The notes under the pieces were generated by a model. It did no database searches and was not told where the DNA came from. It worked only from the letters and a program-made list of their open reading frames with translations. Of a stretch of DNA of 64,000 nt, positions 39,175-50,963 are shown one piece after another. This DNA comes from Geosiphon pyriformis. Lineage: Eukaryota > Glomeromycota > Glomeromycetes > Archaeosporales > Geosiphonaceae. Position 1 is the first letter of the stretch. Every line of letters begins with the position of its first letter. A program made the position numbers and the translations under genes. The stretch covers positions 571,176 to 635,175 of the forward strand of contig JAAOMT010000597.1 in NCBI GenBank assembly GCA_016748015.1, in the 5' to 3' direction.

Positions 39175-40089
39175 TATTATAGATAATTATTTAGAGTGTT
39201 AAAACAAATAACAAATCTGTAACTTGGTGCTCAATAGTTGGTGATATTGATAATTTCTGAAGATTTTGGTTGAGTTTTTTGTATAATAGACAGAAATTCA
39301 ATTGATAATTTCTTCTGTGAATTTTTTTTTCAATGTAATAGCCAGTTTATTTTGGCAGTTGAATTTTTCTGATAAGCTATCTTTAAATTTTTATCTTTAT
39401 TCTTAAGTCTTTTACCAGACTATTTTTGATATCAATTACTCAGTGCTTAATTTTTTTAATCAATTAGTAAACAACAAAAAAATAAAACAAAAGAAAATAA
39501 AAAAAATAAAAAAAATAAAAAAAGGAAAGAAAAATTAGTATCTTATTAATAGTTATAGTCAAGAACTATTGGTCTAGTGTAATTAAGTCATAAATTCTAT
39601 CAACATTTTATGTTGATAGTATGGAATTGATTAATATTTCTTAATTAAGTAATAGTAACATGAATTCTGATAATAATTGAAATTTTATTAAATTATGTTT
39701 TAATTTCATTTTAAGTTGTAAAAAACTACTTTTTGAAAAGAGAAGTATTAAATAATTAATAATTTTAACTGATTTGTTTTGATCAATTCTGTTTTTTTTG
39801 TTTCTAATATTTTTATTATATATACATATTTCTTTTTATATAAGATTTCACATTTTTTTGAGCAATGTACTCTATTTTCTTTAACAATATATTTATTGTT
39901 AAGCAATATGTCATAATTTTTTGACAATGTGCTTATTGCTAAACAGTGTATTATAATTTACTAATAATATGTATATTGTTAAACAATATGTCATAATTTT
40001 CTAATATTGTGCTCACTTGCTAAGTTTTATTCTCCTATTGTTCTATTTTTTTATTTGTTTTTCTTTTTGTACTATTTCTATAAGTAATA
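39175..40089 (-). mobile_element. Solo LTR C (Ty3/gypsy family, variant U3), in LINE copy 4 RNase H
   Basis: This 915-bp LTR starts TATTATAG and ends AAGTAATA; both termini are decayed from TG and CA. Flanks are GTAT (39171-39174) and GTGT (40090-40093), a 4-bp duplication with one G-to-A change. The proximal part matches LTRs A and B. In place of the GAATTCC repeats it carries four tandem units of about 40 bp (39860-40021). Removing the LTR restores ECVLFSCIIVLYLNSQ in line with copy 1 ECVPSSSMVALHFDSQ. Confidence 0.88.
39860..40021. repeat. Four tandem ~40-bp units in the U3 of solo LTR C
   Basis: Units 39860-39900, 39901-39940, 39941-39980 and 39981-40021 share the pattern CAATATGTCATAATTTT followed by a TATTGTT/TATTGCT end. 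The units differ by a few substitutions. No other LTR in the window has this array. Confidence 0.75.
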
Positions 40090-40532
40090 GTGTTTTGTTT
40101 TCTTGTATAATAGTTTTGTATTTGAACAGCCAGACTGTAATTAATATATATGCATCTAAAATTAGGTTTATTATATCAGATTTTTGCAATTAATATTAAT
40201 TAAAAAGAAAACATATTGCTAATTTAATAAAGAACAAGAATTTTTTGATTAATTAGATTAAAATTAAGAGCTATTTAAGTGTCTTAGACAATATTAAGAT
40301 AGATTAAATGACAAATAAGACTGTATACTCTCCTTTTTTTCTGCTGAATTAGATTTATAAATAGTTTATTGTAATTAAAAACATGGTTGTTTTTGGCAAT
40401 ATTCATTATTTTATCTGTAATTTGTATAAATTTATAAATTATATTTAATAAAAAAATGATTCTGGCCAAAATGTAATACCAGGTAAGTTGATTTAGAAAG
40501 TAGATTAACTGTCTATTATAAAAGTATGATAT

Positions 40533-41540
40533 TGTTATGAATAAACTTGGTGGATTAATATAGTAATATTTAGTTTCTTAAATTTGTATAAAGAAATCTG
40601 AAGATTTTTATTTAAGATACTTGAAGTAAGTTAGTAATATTAATTTTTAAAAATTTTTATTAATTTTATCTATGAAGTTCTTTAATTATAAGACACAAAA
40701 AAGTGTTTTAACTGTTTACAGCTTAAGTATGTAAGCTATCTTTTTCAAGTTAGTCAAACACAATTATTAGGATTTGACAGTGTTTTTTTCATTTTTTAGT
40801 AAGTTAATAAGATAATGTTAATATTCAATTTTAAAGAGAGCTTCTTTTTTTTACCAAGCTATAATAAAGTTTATTTTCAGACAGTCAATTTTATAATTGC
40901 TTTACAAGATAAAAATAAAATAAAATAAAATAAAAATAAAATAAAAATAAAAATTAATATCATTAATTGTTATGATCAATAGTGATTAGTCTAAGTTATT
41001 ATTATTTAAAACGTTTTTATGCTAAGAACATTTGACCAGAAACAAAGATAAGAGAATAATTAACTCAATTTAAACATAAAATTAATAGATTATAGATAAG
41101 TGATTTTTTTGATTTCGAATATTTTCTTTATTTGAAGTAATATAAATGTATAAGTAAAATAAATCTGATAAATATAAGTAAAAAAATGTATTTTTTATTT
41201 ATTTTTGTCTTTCTGTTTGTTGGCCTGTCTTTTTTTATTACTAAAACAACTTGTTTTTATACATATTTCTAGTTTTACAAGATTGTTTTCAATTACTTGT
41301 TATTATTAACTATTGCTTTCTATTTTTGTTATATCTTTTTTTTTATATTATAATTATTTATCTTATTTTACAGCTAGTTATTCTGTACTATTTTATATTA
41401 TTGTGTATTATTTTCTATTATCTTGAGTTATAATGTATTATTCTGTATTATTTTATATTATTACATTTTTCTAAGTTATCATATTTTCTAATTATGTTTT
41501 TTTCAATATTTTTTAAATTGGTTTTTCTACTTAAATAATA
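40533..41540 (-). mobile_element. LTR D, 3' LTR of Ty3/gypsy element 3
   Basis: The segment starts TGTTATGA and ends near AAATAATA, followed by a pyrimidine run (polypurine tract on the minus strand) and integrase-side pol sequence. It has the same architecture as the other LTRs, including the central AAATAAAATAAAAT tract (about 40908-40950), but the sequence differs, so it is a separate subfamily. The right boundary is set by comparison with the LTR1/pol junction and may be off by a few bases. It lies within LINE copy 4. Confidence 0.65.
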
Positions 41541-44500
41541 TTATTTCTTTTTTTTAAAATTAAGTTTTTGCAAGATTATATGTATCTGTAAAAATTGTTT
41601 TTTTAGTATAATATTCAATTGTTGTGTTTAGTATTGCTTTTTATAAGTCTTTAAACTGTGAGTTTGTTATTTGTTCTATGCTGTTAACTGTAATAGTTTT
41701 TAGTATACTATCTAACAGTATGACTGGATAGTGTTTAAAGACTGCATATAATTAGTAAATTGCTTTGTAATATAGTGTTAAATTGTTTTTTTCTACAAAT
41801 TCTTCTATTTATTTAAAAGCTTTTCTGCTAAAAATTTGTCTATTAAAGTCTTTATATAATGTTCTTAATCCTAATTATTTACTAATTTTAAAAGACTAGT
41901 AGATTAATAAAAGTTTTTTTTTTCACTCTTTGGCATTTTTTGGTGTCTATTTTTCTGTTATTAGTTCTAAGTTTAATTTGTTTAACATATATCTTTTTTT
42001 TTCTTTAATTGTTTATAAAAATAAAAACACTCAGTTTTAATTGAACTCTCTTCTACTTCTTATTTGTACAAATTTCTGTATTGTATCTTTTTTTTATTAA
42101 TTGTAATTTTAATTAGTGTTGTAAATTGTTGAATTGTTTCAAATAGTTGTTTTAAGAGTCTTAAAATTTAATCTAAGAGATTTATATTAAAAGTTTTATT
42201 ATTTTTTTTCTATTGTTTTGGTCTTTATATATACTTAAATTTTTTAATTTAAATTATTACATATTGATTATGTTTTAATAATAATAATTGATTCTAAATC
42301 TTTTAGTATATCTTCTGGTCTGATTAATAAAATTTGCATTCCTAATTAAGATATAAATAACAATAATTTTTGGTTAATATAATAAATTTTCAGTTGATTT
42401 CTGTGTTATTTTTTTAAAATTTTGTCTTTTAATTATAATTTATAAGCTTTGTTGCTTAAAATTTTGTGTATATAAAATGGTCTGTTCTATTTTGGGTCAA
42501 ACTTTTCACTTCATTGTTTTTCAGCTTTAGTATAATATAATAATACTTTGTTTTTAATCTTAAATTTAACTGGTTAATTAGGTAGATAATTATTATATTT
42601 TTTTTCTGTTGTTTCTGAGTATTATTAATATTGTTAGCTGTTATTCTACTATTGTTTTCTAATGTTTCTATAAGTTAATATGTTCTTTGGTATAAAATAG
42701 CTTTTAAATTCTTTTAAGTGATTGTTTCTGTCAGAAAAAAAGATATTTTTTGTTCAATAAGTAGAATAGTTTTTCTTTTATAGACTAATTTGAATAATAT
42801 AAACTGAACAGTATTTTACTTTAGTATTTGATATGTAAATAATACAGAAAGTATAAATAAGTTTTATATTTGTGTATTTTTGTAACTTATTTTTGTTAAT
42901 GCTTTATACAATATTCAATTAAATTTTTCTATCAGTCTGTTTATTTGTAAGTAATATAATAATAATAATAATTACTTTATTTTAAATTATTAGCTTAGTT
43001 TAGTTAATATATTATTAACAAAATAAGTTTTTTGGTCAGATAATAATTTTTTTGGGCATCTATATCAATAAATCAGATTTTGATACACGAATTTAGCTAT
43101 TGTTTTAGCATTGGCTACTAGAATAGCTCTGGTTTTAGGTCATTTGATAAGATAATCTATAGTTATAGTAATGTAATAATTTCTTTTGAATATAATTAAA
43201 AGAGAACCAACCAAATTAATCTTAATTCTATTATATAAATTTTCAATTAAAATAGATTAAAATAATTCTGTGGTTTTGGCTTTTTTCTTTATTGACATGT
43301 ATTATAGTTAATAATATACTCAAAGATATTTTTATATATTGTTAATTAATAATATAAATTTATTGTTCTTTTTAGAGTAGCATTTTTGTTGAAATATCTT
43401 ATAATTGAATTAGAGTGTATGTTATACAAAACAGTTTTTTTCATTGTTTTTTATAATTTATTATAAAGTATTGTGGTTTTGGCATTTTTAATGATATAAT
43501 TAGTTGTTCTAAATAAAATAATTATAAATTTGTTTCCATATAATACTTTGTTTTTGTTAAGATAATTTTTTTTTGAATTATAGTGTTAATAGATACTGGT
43601 ATAATTACTGATAGGTGGTTGTATTCATGAGTCTAATGTCAAATTTGTATTATTCTTAACAAACTATTAGAATTGGTATTCTTGGTTCTTTTCTTATAAT
43701 GTACTTTGTATAAAAATTATTGTAAATAAATATTCTATCATATATATTTTCTTTTTAATTGTGGCTTGCTAAATAATTAAATAAGTTTTTTGTGATTTAT
43801 ATATAGGTTAAATAGTTAGTAAAAATAGTGTCTCCAATTTTGTATTGCTTAGTAAATGGTAAAACATTCTAAATCTATTATACTATATATATTTTCTACT
43901 GTATCAGTATTATAACTGGCATAAATGATTAGATGTTCTTAATTATCCAGTTTAATTTATAACAGAACAGCTCCTAGTGCATTTTTTAAAATATTCATAA
44001 CAATAATAAAGTGTTTATTAAAGTCTAAATAAATTAATATAGGTATTTTTATTAGATATTGTTTAAGATAATTGAAAATTTTTTGCTGTGTTTTTTTTCA
44101 TAATATGGAATATATTTTGACAGCAATTAATAGAATGATTTTGCAATGTTCAAAAAATCTTAAACAAATCTGTAATAATATCTGACCAGTTCTTAAAATC
44201 TTTTTAATTCTTACAAATTAGTTGAGACTGAAAAGTTTTTAACTTTTTTTATCTTATTTAGATTTGGTTTTACTCTATTTTTTTTCTTTTATGTGTTTTA
44301 AAAATTTTAGTTCAGTTTTTTTAAAGAAATATTTGTTCAGATTCAGCTTTAGTTTAATACTTTAAAGTTAATTAAAAACTTGTTGGAGGTAAAACAAATA
44401 GTTATTAAATGTTTCAAAAAATATATTGGTATTATTTAGGTATACTACAACTAATTTTCAAAGAATTTTTTTATACACAATATTCATGAAATATTAAAAG

Positions 44501-47120
44501 ATAGCTGGGACATTACAAAGTTTAAAAAGCATTATATTAAATTTAAAGTTTTTGTTTTATGTAGTAAATGCCGTTTTTTTGTCTTTGGGGTCCATTTCAA
44601 TTTGCCAATATTCATTTGTTAAGTCTAAAGAAGAGAACCACTTTTTATTTCTTAAGTTATTCAGAATTTTTTGAATAAAAAAAGTTAGATAGCTATCTTT
44701 TTAAGTAATATTATTGAGTTTTTAGTTATTTATACAAATCTGTATTTTTTTATTCTTTTTGATAACTAATACTATTGGAAAGCTTTAAAATTTAATAATT
44801 TTTTGATTAACTTATTGTTTAATATTCTTGTATCTTTTGTTTAATTAGATTGTCACTTATTAGAGTTATTTAATAGACCCATTATTTGATAAATCTGGTA
44901 TTTTCTCTGTTGATTTGATGTTTTATAATATTAGTACATCCAAATTTGTTTTTATTAACAAAAATATTGATGTATTAATTCAAAAAAACTTTAAATTATA
45001 TTTGTTATAATGTACTTAAGTTTTTCAAGTTTAATTTGGTGATTTTTTTCAGTGTAAACAGATAGTTTTTTTTTGGCAAGTTCTATACTTACAAAATAAT
45101 ATTATAAAATAAAAACAATTGTGTGAAGTTTGAAATAGACTTAGATCTTTTAGGATTCAGAAAAATAGAACTAATAAAAATTTTTTTGGAAATCTTAATA
45201 ATATTTTTAATAAAATTATAGATAAAGATTTTGAAGTGTTTATAAGCTTTGGCAGATATATATAGATTAACAATATCAGCTAAAGAACAAATTTTTAGGT
45301 TAGTCAAATAAAAAAATTTGATTCTGAATTTTTCGATTCACTTTTAGATTATACTATTAATATAGGGGAATAAAGATAATTGTATTAATATAGATAAATT
45401 TTATCTTATTATTATTATCTTTTATAAAATTAACTGATACATTTTCTCTTTTACTTAATTTGAATTTTTTAATTTCTTAAGCAGTAAAATCTAATTTCTT
45501 ATACATGGTAATTAAAATTAATTGCTGTATTTTTACAAGGGACAAAAAGATAGCTTGAGCAATTTTTTCTTGTAATTCAATTATAAAGTTTATTAAATTG
45601 TTCTGTAGTATTATAATAATGTTTTCTGTATATTCTAAGTTAATAATTTCTCTTTTTATGTTAATTTTTTTTTACAAGACTAAACTATAATACAACTTAG
45701 ACTATAATATTAATAAGAGTTTTTAAGTTATTTTTATATCTATTTTTACAAAGGAATGAAGTGTTATAACTACAAAAAATTGTTTAAGATATTTTAAATT
45801 GAATTTAGCATTGTTTTTATGTATTTTTTTGGAATATATTTTATTATTATTATTACTATATCATTTTAATTCTAATTTTTTAAAGAGGTTAAGATAGGTA
45901 AAATACTATTCTATTTTAGTAGCCTTATTTGACTCTTAAAATAACAAGTTCTTAGTTATAAGCTTATATTTTTTTTTGAGTTTTGGTAATTTGGAAATGA
46001 ATTAAACAAAAAATTACACTTGTTATAGTACTAAAAATAGTAAAAAATCAAGTAATATTCACACAATTTTGTATCAAAGTCTGATAGTCTTTGTTTTTAT
46101 TCTTCTTGAGTAAAAGCCAGTTCTTAATAACAGTCTTAAAATGCTTTAAAATTATCTGTAAATAAGTTATTTATCTTTTTAATAGTTAATAACACATTTT
46201 TTATGATGTATATTTCCTTAATTGTAATGTTCTTCCATTTTGTTATGGCCATGTTCAAAATTTTTTTTATTGTGAAAGTATAAATTCAGTTAATTTATTG
46301 CTTAACTATAGACTATAATGAATAGAGTTTTTTTTGGACCCAGTTATTAATTAGAATAGTGTATTGACAGAATTTGTCACATGTTTTTCTTCTATTAAAG
46401 ATATTATTTCATAGTTTTTTATCTAGTAAAATTTTATTACATGTAAAGTATAGCATATTGTTCTATTTGTTTTGCTATTTTGGTTAATTAAATTGTTTTA
46501 ATACACAAAATTAACAATAATATTTGATAACAATAGGCCATATTTTATTGTTTTTAATATAGACATCTATTGAAAATAACTTCTTTTTACAATTAATACA
46601 GATTAATTTTGGAAATCAATATAATAAATTTTATTAATTTAGAATTAGGTAAATTAATGATGATTCTTAAAGTTTTTTGTTAGTCTTTTTTTATCTTTTT
46701 TTTCTAATATAAAAGATAATAGTAACTTTGTTCTGTAATTATTAGCCCAAGAAACTTGATAAGTTTTTAAAGTTAATTAAAGAATAAGTTTTTTGAATTC
46801 GATTTGAAATTGTTCTAGAACTATTATTCTGAAGTGTCTATATGTAATAAATACTCTTGTGTATTGTCTGTTAAAAGCAATTTGAAGTTTTTGGGTTTTT
46901 CAATTAAGTATAGCATAAGTTTTAGTTAACTAGTCATTTCTTATAAGAACTTAATACTAAGTAGTTTTTATAACAAGTATTCTAATTAAGATGTTAATTC
47001 TGTGAATTTTGAAGAGAAAATTATTGATCTTTTCTATTAGTGTTTTGGTATTTTCATTTATAGTAATTATTTTAGCAGTAGCTGTATAATCTATTCAGTA
47101 ACTTAGTTGATTCATAATAT
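41541..47120 (-). pseudogene. Ty3/gypsy element 3 pol (protease-like, dUTPase-like, RT, RNase H, integrase), decayed
   Basis: Minus-strand order: a protease-like region at about 47110-46760 (INENTKT, then VLIRNDWLTKTYAIL, resembling the G-N-D-W-L end of retropepsins of related elements); an unreadable linker; a dUTPase-like domain at about 45765-45310; the NLYISAKAYKHFKIFIYN block (45307-45089); RT at about 45000-44150; RNase H; and integrase at about 43350-42450. The same blocks occur in the same order in element 1, which lacks the protease part. The whole is strongly AT-converted, with stops throughout. No 5' LTR is recognisable on the right, and the LINE copy 4 remainder is not found beyond it. 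Confidence 0.75.
45310..45765 (-). other. dUTPase-like domain within Ty3 element 3 pol (decayed)
   Basis: The translation contains VITLHSFVKIDIKIT, KKINIKREIINLEYTENIIIIL and ELQEKIAQAIFLS in the right spacing. The motif 4 region (EKIAQAIF) is better preserved than in element 1, while the motif 3 Asp reads Asn in both. The stretch before it aligns with the start of the element 1 domain, showing that in a full element pol sequence continues upstream of the point where LTR2 cuts element 1. Confidence 0.7.
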
Positions 47121-50100
47121 TAAACAACTTAATAAATTATTTTATGTTTTATAAGTATTATTTGACTATTAACTATTTTTATATAACATAATTATTATAT
47201 ATTAAATAGAAATTTTATTATATATAACATATAAATAACTACTTAAATACTTTGAATTAAACACAAAAAAAACTTTCGTGTTTTTATTTTATTAATACAG
47301 CTATTCAAATAATTGTCTTTAACAATAAACTTATTTATTTAAATTTTTATAGCTTTTATATTAGTTTTAATTTCTGTTTTTTGGTAGTTTTAAAAACCAC
47401 TAAATTAGTAAAATTTAACTTAATAGCTTTATTATTATTATATAATAAAATAACACTAAACTTGTTTTTAAATTTAAAGAATTTTTTAAACATAATAGTA
47501 ATTATTTTACTAAAATCTTTAATTTATGTTTTTAATAATAAAATTTAAGAATTTGGCTTTACAATAAAATTTTTTTAATAACCAAAAAAAAGCAGCCAAT
47601 ACAATTAAAAAATCAATAAACTTAATTATAAATCTTATAAAACAAAATAATTTTTGCAATAAATTTTTTAGAAAAACCAATTTAGAATTTAAAACAATAA
47701 AGTTATTTAATACAAAAAAAACCAAAATTTTAACATATAAAACTAAATTAATAAAATATTTTCCAAAATTTTTAAACAATACAAAAAATATAATACCTGA
47801 TTTTAGTAAATTAATAAAAACCACTTTATAGTTAAAAATCAAATAATTTACATTTTAACATTTATATAAATATCTAAATTTAAAAATTTTCTATTAAATA
47901 TAACTTTTTCTTAAAATACTAACTTAAACAATTATTGTATTAAAAACTTTTTTGAATTTAAAAGTAACAATATCAAATTTTTGACAATAATTAAATAATT
48001 GTTTTTCTAATATTACTAATAACAATATTATTAAAAAACAAAAAAAAATCTTTGATTTCTATTTGGTTAGCTTAATTTTTCAGATTAGTAATTCAATAAA
48101 GTTGATTAAGTAGAAACACATACAAAAACATAACTTATTTTGTATTCAGAACTGTTAATAATTGGCTGAAAAATAACATATTAATAATATAATTAAAAAC
48201 TAATTCAAACTAAAATAAACTTATATGTTTTATTGTTATTGTTTAAAATAAAAATGTTTTTTTATTTTCAGCCATAATAGAATTAAATACTGTAATTAGT
48301 ATAGATAATATTAGATTGACAAAAAAGTCAAAAACGGCAGAAAAAATCAAAGTTTTATTGTTTACAACACTAAAATTGGCACCAAAAACACCAAAATAAA
48401 AATTTCTTAATATTTTAAAAGAATTGATATTAGACATAACAAAAATTTGGAAAGTTGTTTTTTGGTTATCTTGGTTTTTTTAATTATTTGGATAGCAATG
48501 AAAGAAAAAACCAAAAAATAACTTAGTTATTAGCTTTTATTAAATACTTTAGGACTTTAAATAATACAGAAATCACATAAATACTGTTTTAAATGACTTT
48601 GTTTAAAAGAACTTTAAAAGAGAAAAAGTTTTAATTAAAGACAAAAACAATACTCTAGAGCCAATAAAAGACTGGATTTTAACTATTTTACTTAAGAAAA
48701 ACTTCTTTACAAATTGCTATCAAGTAGTTTTAACAACTTTTTTTTATTCTTTGTTCTAGTTATAATCATAAAAATATAAGAGAAAAAAGCCAATTAAAAA
48801 TATTTTTAATCAATGTTTTTTTAAAATTTTTACTGTTGTTATTTTTTAAAACAAAACAAAATTTACTTTAAAGAATTTTTGCCTAGTTTTTAAAACTCAA
48901 TAAATTAACTTTAAACTTTATCATACTGTTTAACTGTGTTACAAAAAAATATAAATAACAATTTTATTAACAGAAAAGTTTTGTTTCAATTTTTATTAAG
49001 ATAATTTTTGTTGTTTTTAAAACATTATTTTATAGTTAAAAATGTTTAAATATTAGGTAATAATTTATTTAACAAATTTTATTGTCGAATTCTTTTTGAC
49101 ATTTTTGCAAACATTATTTTGGGCTGATTAGCATTTTTTATGTTCCCAGTTTTTTTTTTAATTTTTCGGATAATTGTAAAAAATTTTAGTTACTATCTGT
49201 ATTTTCTTAGTAAAATGTATCTTATGAGTATAAGTTAGTTTAATATTGTAATTTACAAAAAATAGCAAAAGGTGAGAATATTTCAAAAATATTTTTTATT
49301 TGCATATTTTGTAACACATTTATTTGAATTTTTATTAATTAAATTTTTTCAATATTTTTATTCTAAAATTTGAAAATTCAAAAATGTTGGAAAAAGTTAC
49401 TGAGTTCAAGTTTTGATTATTGCTAATAATAAATAAAATTTTAAGTATATAATTTTTTAATTAATGCTTCATGTTCTGGTTTTAAAAAAATAATTTTATG
49501 AATTTATTATTGCCATTATTGTAAATTTAAAATAATAATCAACTTTTATCAGAGGAATATTTGACCAATTTTATTGTGTAATCAATAGTTTCGATGCAAT
49601 TTAAAAACAATTATGTCAATATTCGACAAATTTTTTTTTGGATTGTCCCAAGAAATCATACTCTGCATTCAAAAATCCTTGATTGATTCTACATTCAGAT
49701 TTTTTGTTATAGTGATGATGAATAGTTGGTTTTCATAAGTGCCAATGAACTAGAAATCAGTATGGAAATAAATCAATTTCTTTGTTTTTGGAGTTTTGAT
49801 CTAAGATTTTCCATCAGGTTCTTTACGAAAAAGAATGTAATTTTTTTTGATATGAAGATGATGAACAAATAAATGTCACATGATTAGTTTGGCTGTCATT
49901 AAATCTTATAAGAAAGTCGATAAATCTGCGAAATGTTGAAGTTTTTAAAGAAAACAAATTTCTTAATAGATTTTTTAACAAGAGGGGGACTTTTCGTTTT
50001 AATTTGCTAAAATTAGAACATAACCTAAACGTGCAACTTTAACCTCTAGATGTGCCAACAAGAATTCTAAGACCTTCGCCCCAACCAGGTATTGTATAGT

Positions 50101-50582
50101 ATTGCTAAACTTTAAATTAAACACACAAAATAGAAAAACGAATTTAGACATTTCAAAGCTGACATGACTCACACTGCAGATCAACCATATAAAATGTTTT
50201 GAGACCGCATTCGATTCATAGATTTTGGGACTAAAAAAAATTAATATTTGCTTTATAAAATGTAGATTTTAATATAAAATTTCCTTCCTGATCACCTTTG
50301 CCACTTTGTTCGAATCATCTTATTCCCACGCGATTTCATCATTGTGTTGTAAATTTGAATCAAATACTCATCATGTTGTAATTAACAGTCATTGACGTAT
50401 TTTATCGTTTAATGAAGTCATGTTGAAGTCACAGAATGGTCAGCATTTTTATTAAGTGTTCTTACATATTTATACAACACCCGATCCCTCACAACTTTCT
50501 AAAATATCACTAATCGCTATTAAAAAAATACTTATCCTAACTCTTAACACTTTTATCAACTCTTTTAACACTTATCTAAATT
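47121..50582. other. Gene-free stretch: AT-rich decayed DNA, then less AT-rich host-like intergenic DNA
   Basis: From 47121 to about 49080 the DNA is AT-rich. Two minus-strand open stretches (47842-47519 and 48437-48243) encode Phe/Ile/Leu-rich sequence I do not recognise. From about 49080 the base composition becomes more mixed, with CpG and GC-containing words. It then holds no readable gene until the Con-6 gene. Confidence 0.5.
50467..50474 (+). promoter_or_regulatory. TATA-like element of the Con-6 gene
   Basis: TATTTATA lies about 110 bp upstream of the start codon, in a stretch of mixed composition followed by a C-rich segment (CACCCGATCCCTCACAAC) that could hold the transcription start. 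This is a weak call from position and sequence only. Confidence 0.3.
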
Positions 50583-50911
50583 ATGGCCTCTCGACATCAT
50601 AAAGAAGCTCCCGAGAGTCATGCTCAACCTGTGAAAGCCGATACTCATGAAGAAAGAAGCGAACGCTCATACAAAGCTGTTGCACATAATCCAACTGTTT
50701 CTCACGAGGCTCGGTGAGCAGATTGGATATTGGATATAGAAAAAAATATTTTCGCTAAACTAATGCATTTTACCTTTTTTTATATAGAATGCACGCAGCT
50801 GAAAAACTTGCTGAAATGCACGAAGCTCGCACTGGTGAAAAGATTGACCCGGCAAACGAGGCAGCTATTGGGGATGAGAAGGCAAGATCTCGTGAGTCAG
50901 ATACTCGCTGA
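50583..50911 (+). CDS. Con-6 (conidiation protein 6) family protein, 84 residues, two exons
   Basis: Exons 50583-50713 and 50788-50911 join across a 74-bp intron (GTGAGC...TATATAG) to give 84 codons plus TGA. The protein is very hydrophilic, with no signal peptide or membrane segment. Residues about 30-53 (SYKAVAHNPTVS, then EARMHAAEKLAEM across the splice) match the short Con-6 pattern of K-A-x-x-x-N-P-x-V-S-x-E-A followed by a helix with E-x-L. Con-6 was named for Neurospora genes expressed during conidiation; members are small, and their biochemical role is unknown. The start is the first ATG, and the splice is supported because it completes the motif in frame. Base composition differs sharply from the surrounding transposon DNA. 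Confidence 0.78.
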
Positions 50912-50947
50912 TTCTAAAAGGTTAGTCACAAATTCTTTTATTATGAA

Positions 50948-50963
50948 TTTATACCATGGTATA
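50948..50963. repeat. 16-bp perfect palindrome
   Basis: TTATACCATGGTATAA is its own reverse complement. It lies about 40 bp after the Con-6 stop codon. It could mark 3' processing or be chance in AT-rich DNA. Confidence 0.5.

Larger units (their letters stand above)
32900..40532 (+). mobile_element. LINE copy 4, heavily AT-converted, interrupted by two solo LTRs
   Basis: This plus-strand copy of the copy 1/copy 2 family is so rich in A+T that few frames stay open. Homology can be followed stepwise from ORF1 start (about 32916) through the IKKFFVLDINFSAIE block (33351), RRM, knuckle, endonuclease (35039), RT (36.3-37.4 kb) and RNase H (39.0-40.5 kb). It stops at 40532, where a gypsy LTR (40533) begins. 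Solo LTRs B and C lie in the RT and RNase H regions. The 5' end cannot be set exactly, because the DNA from 32680 to 32900 is featureless. Without the LTRs the copy is about 5.9 kb. Confidence 0.85.
34781..40532 (+). pseudogene. LINE copy 4 ORF2, degenerate, cut by two solo LTRs and a gypsy element
   Basis: The endonuclease piece 35039-35284 reads LLFKNKFLVMILSLYTG and SDNFSEN, against LLFKNKLSVSVIGLY and a GDFNEN-type motif in sister copies. RT traces include NKKAIGLSNILNEL (about 36338), NMCKAYNF (motif A, about 36735), MTDFSFINKYQ, and VFVNNT for motif C. The RT thumb is split by solo LTR B, the RNase H by solo LTR C. The translation then runs as LNSQTVINIYA and ends at VIPGKLI before the gypsy insertion. 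The missing 3' part is not recognisable on the far side of the gypsy element. Confidence 0.8.

Noticed and set aside
39860-40021. Tandem 40-bp units as a CRISPR-like array
   Set aside because: The units are contiguous without spacers and lie inside a eukaryotic LTR.
50948-50963. Palindrome as a transcription terminator
   Set aside because: A 16-bp AT-rich palindrome is not evidence of termination in a fungal nuclear gene; listed only as a repeat.
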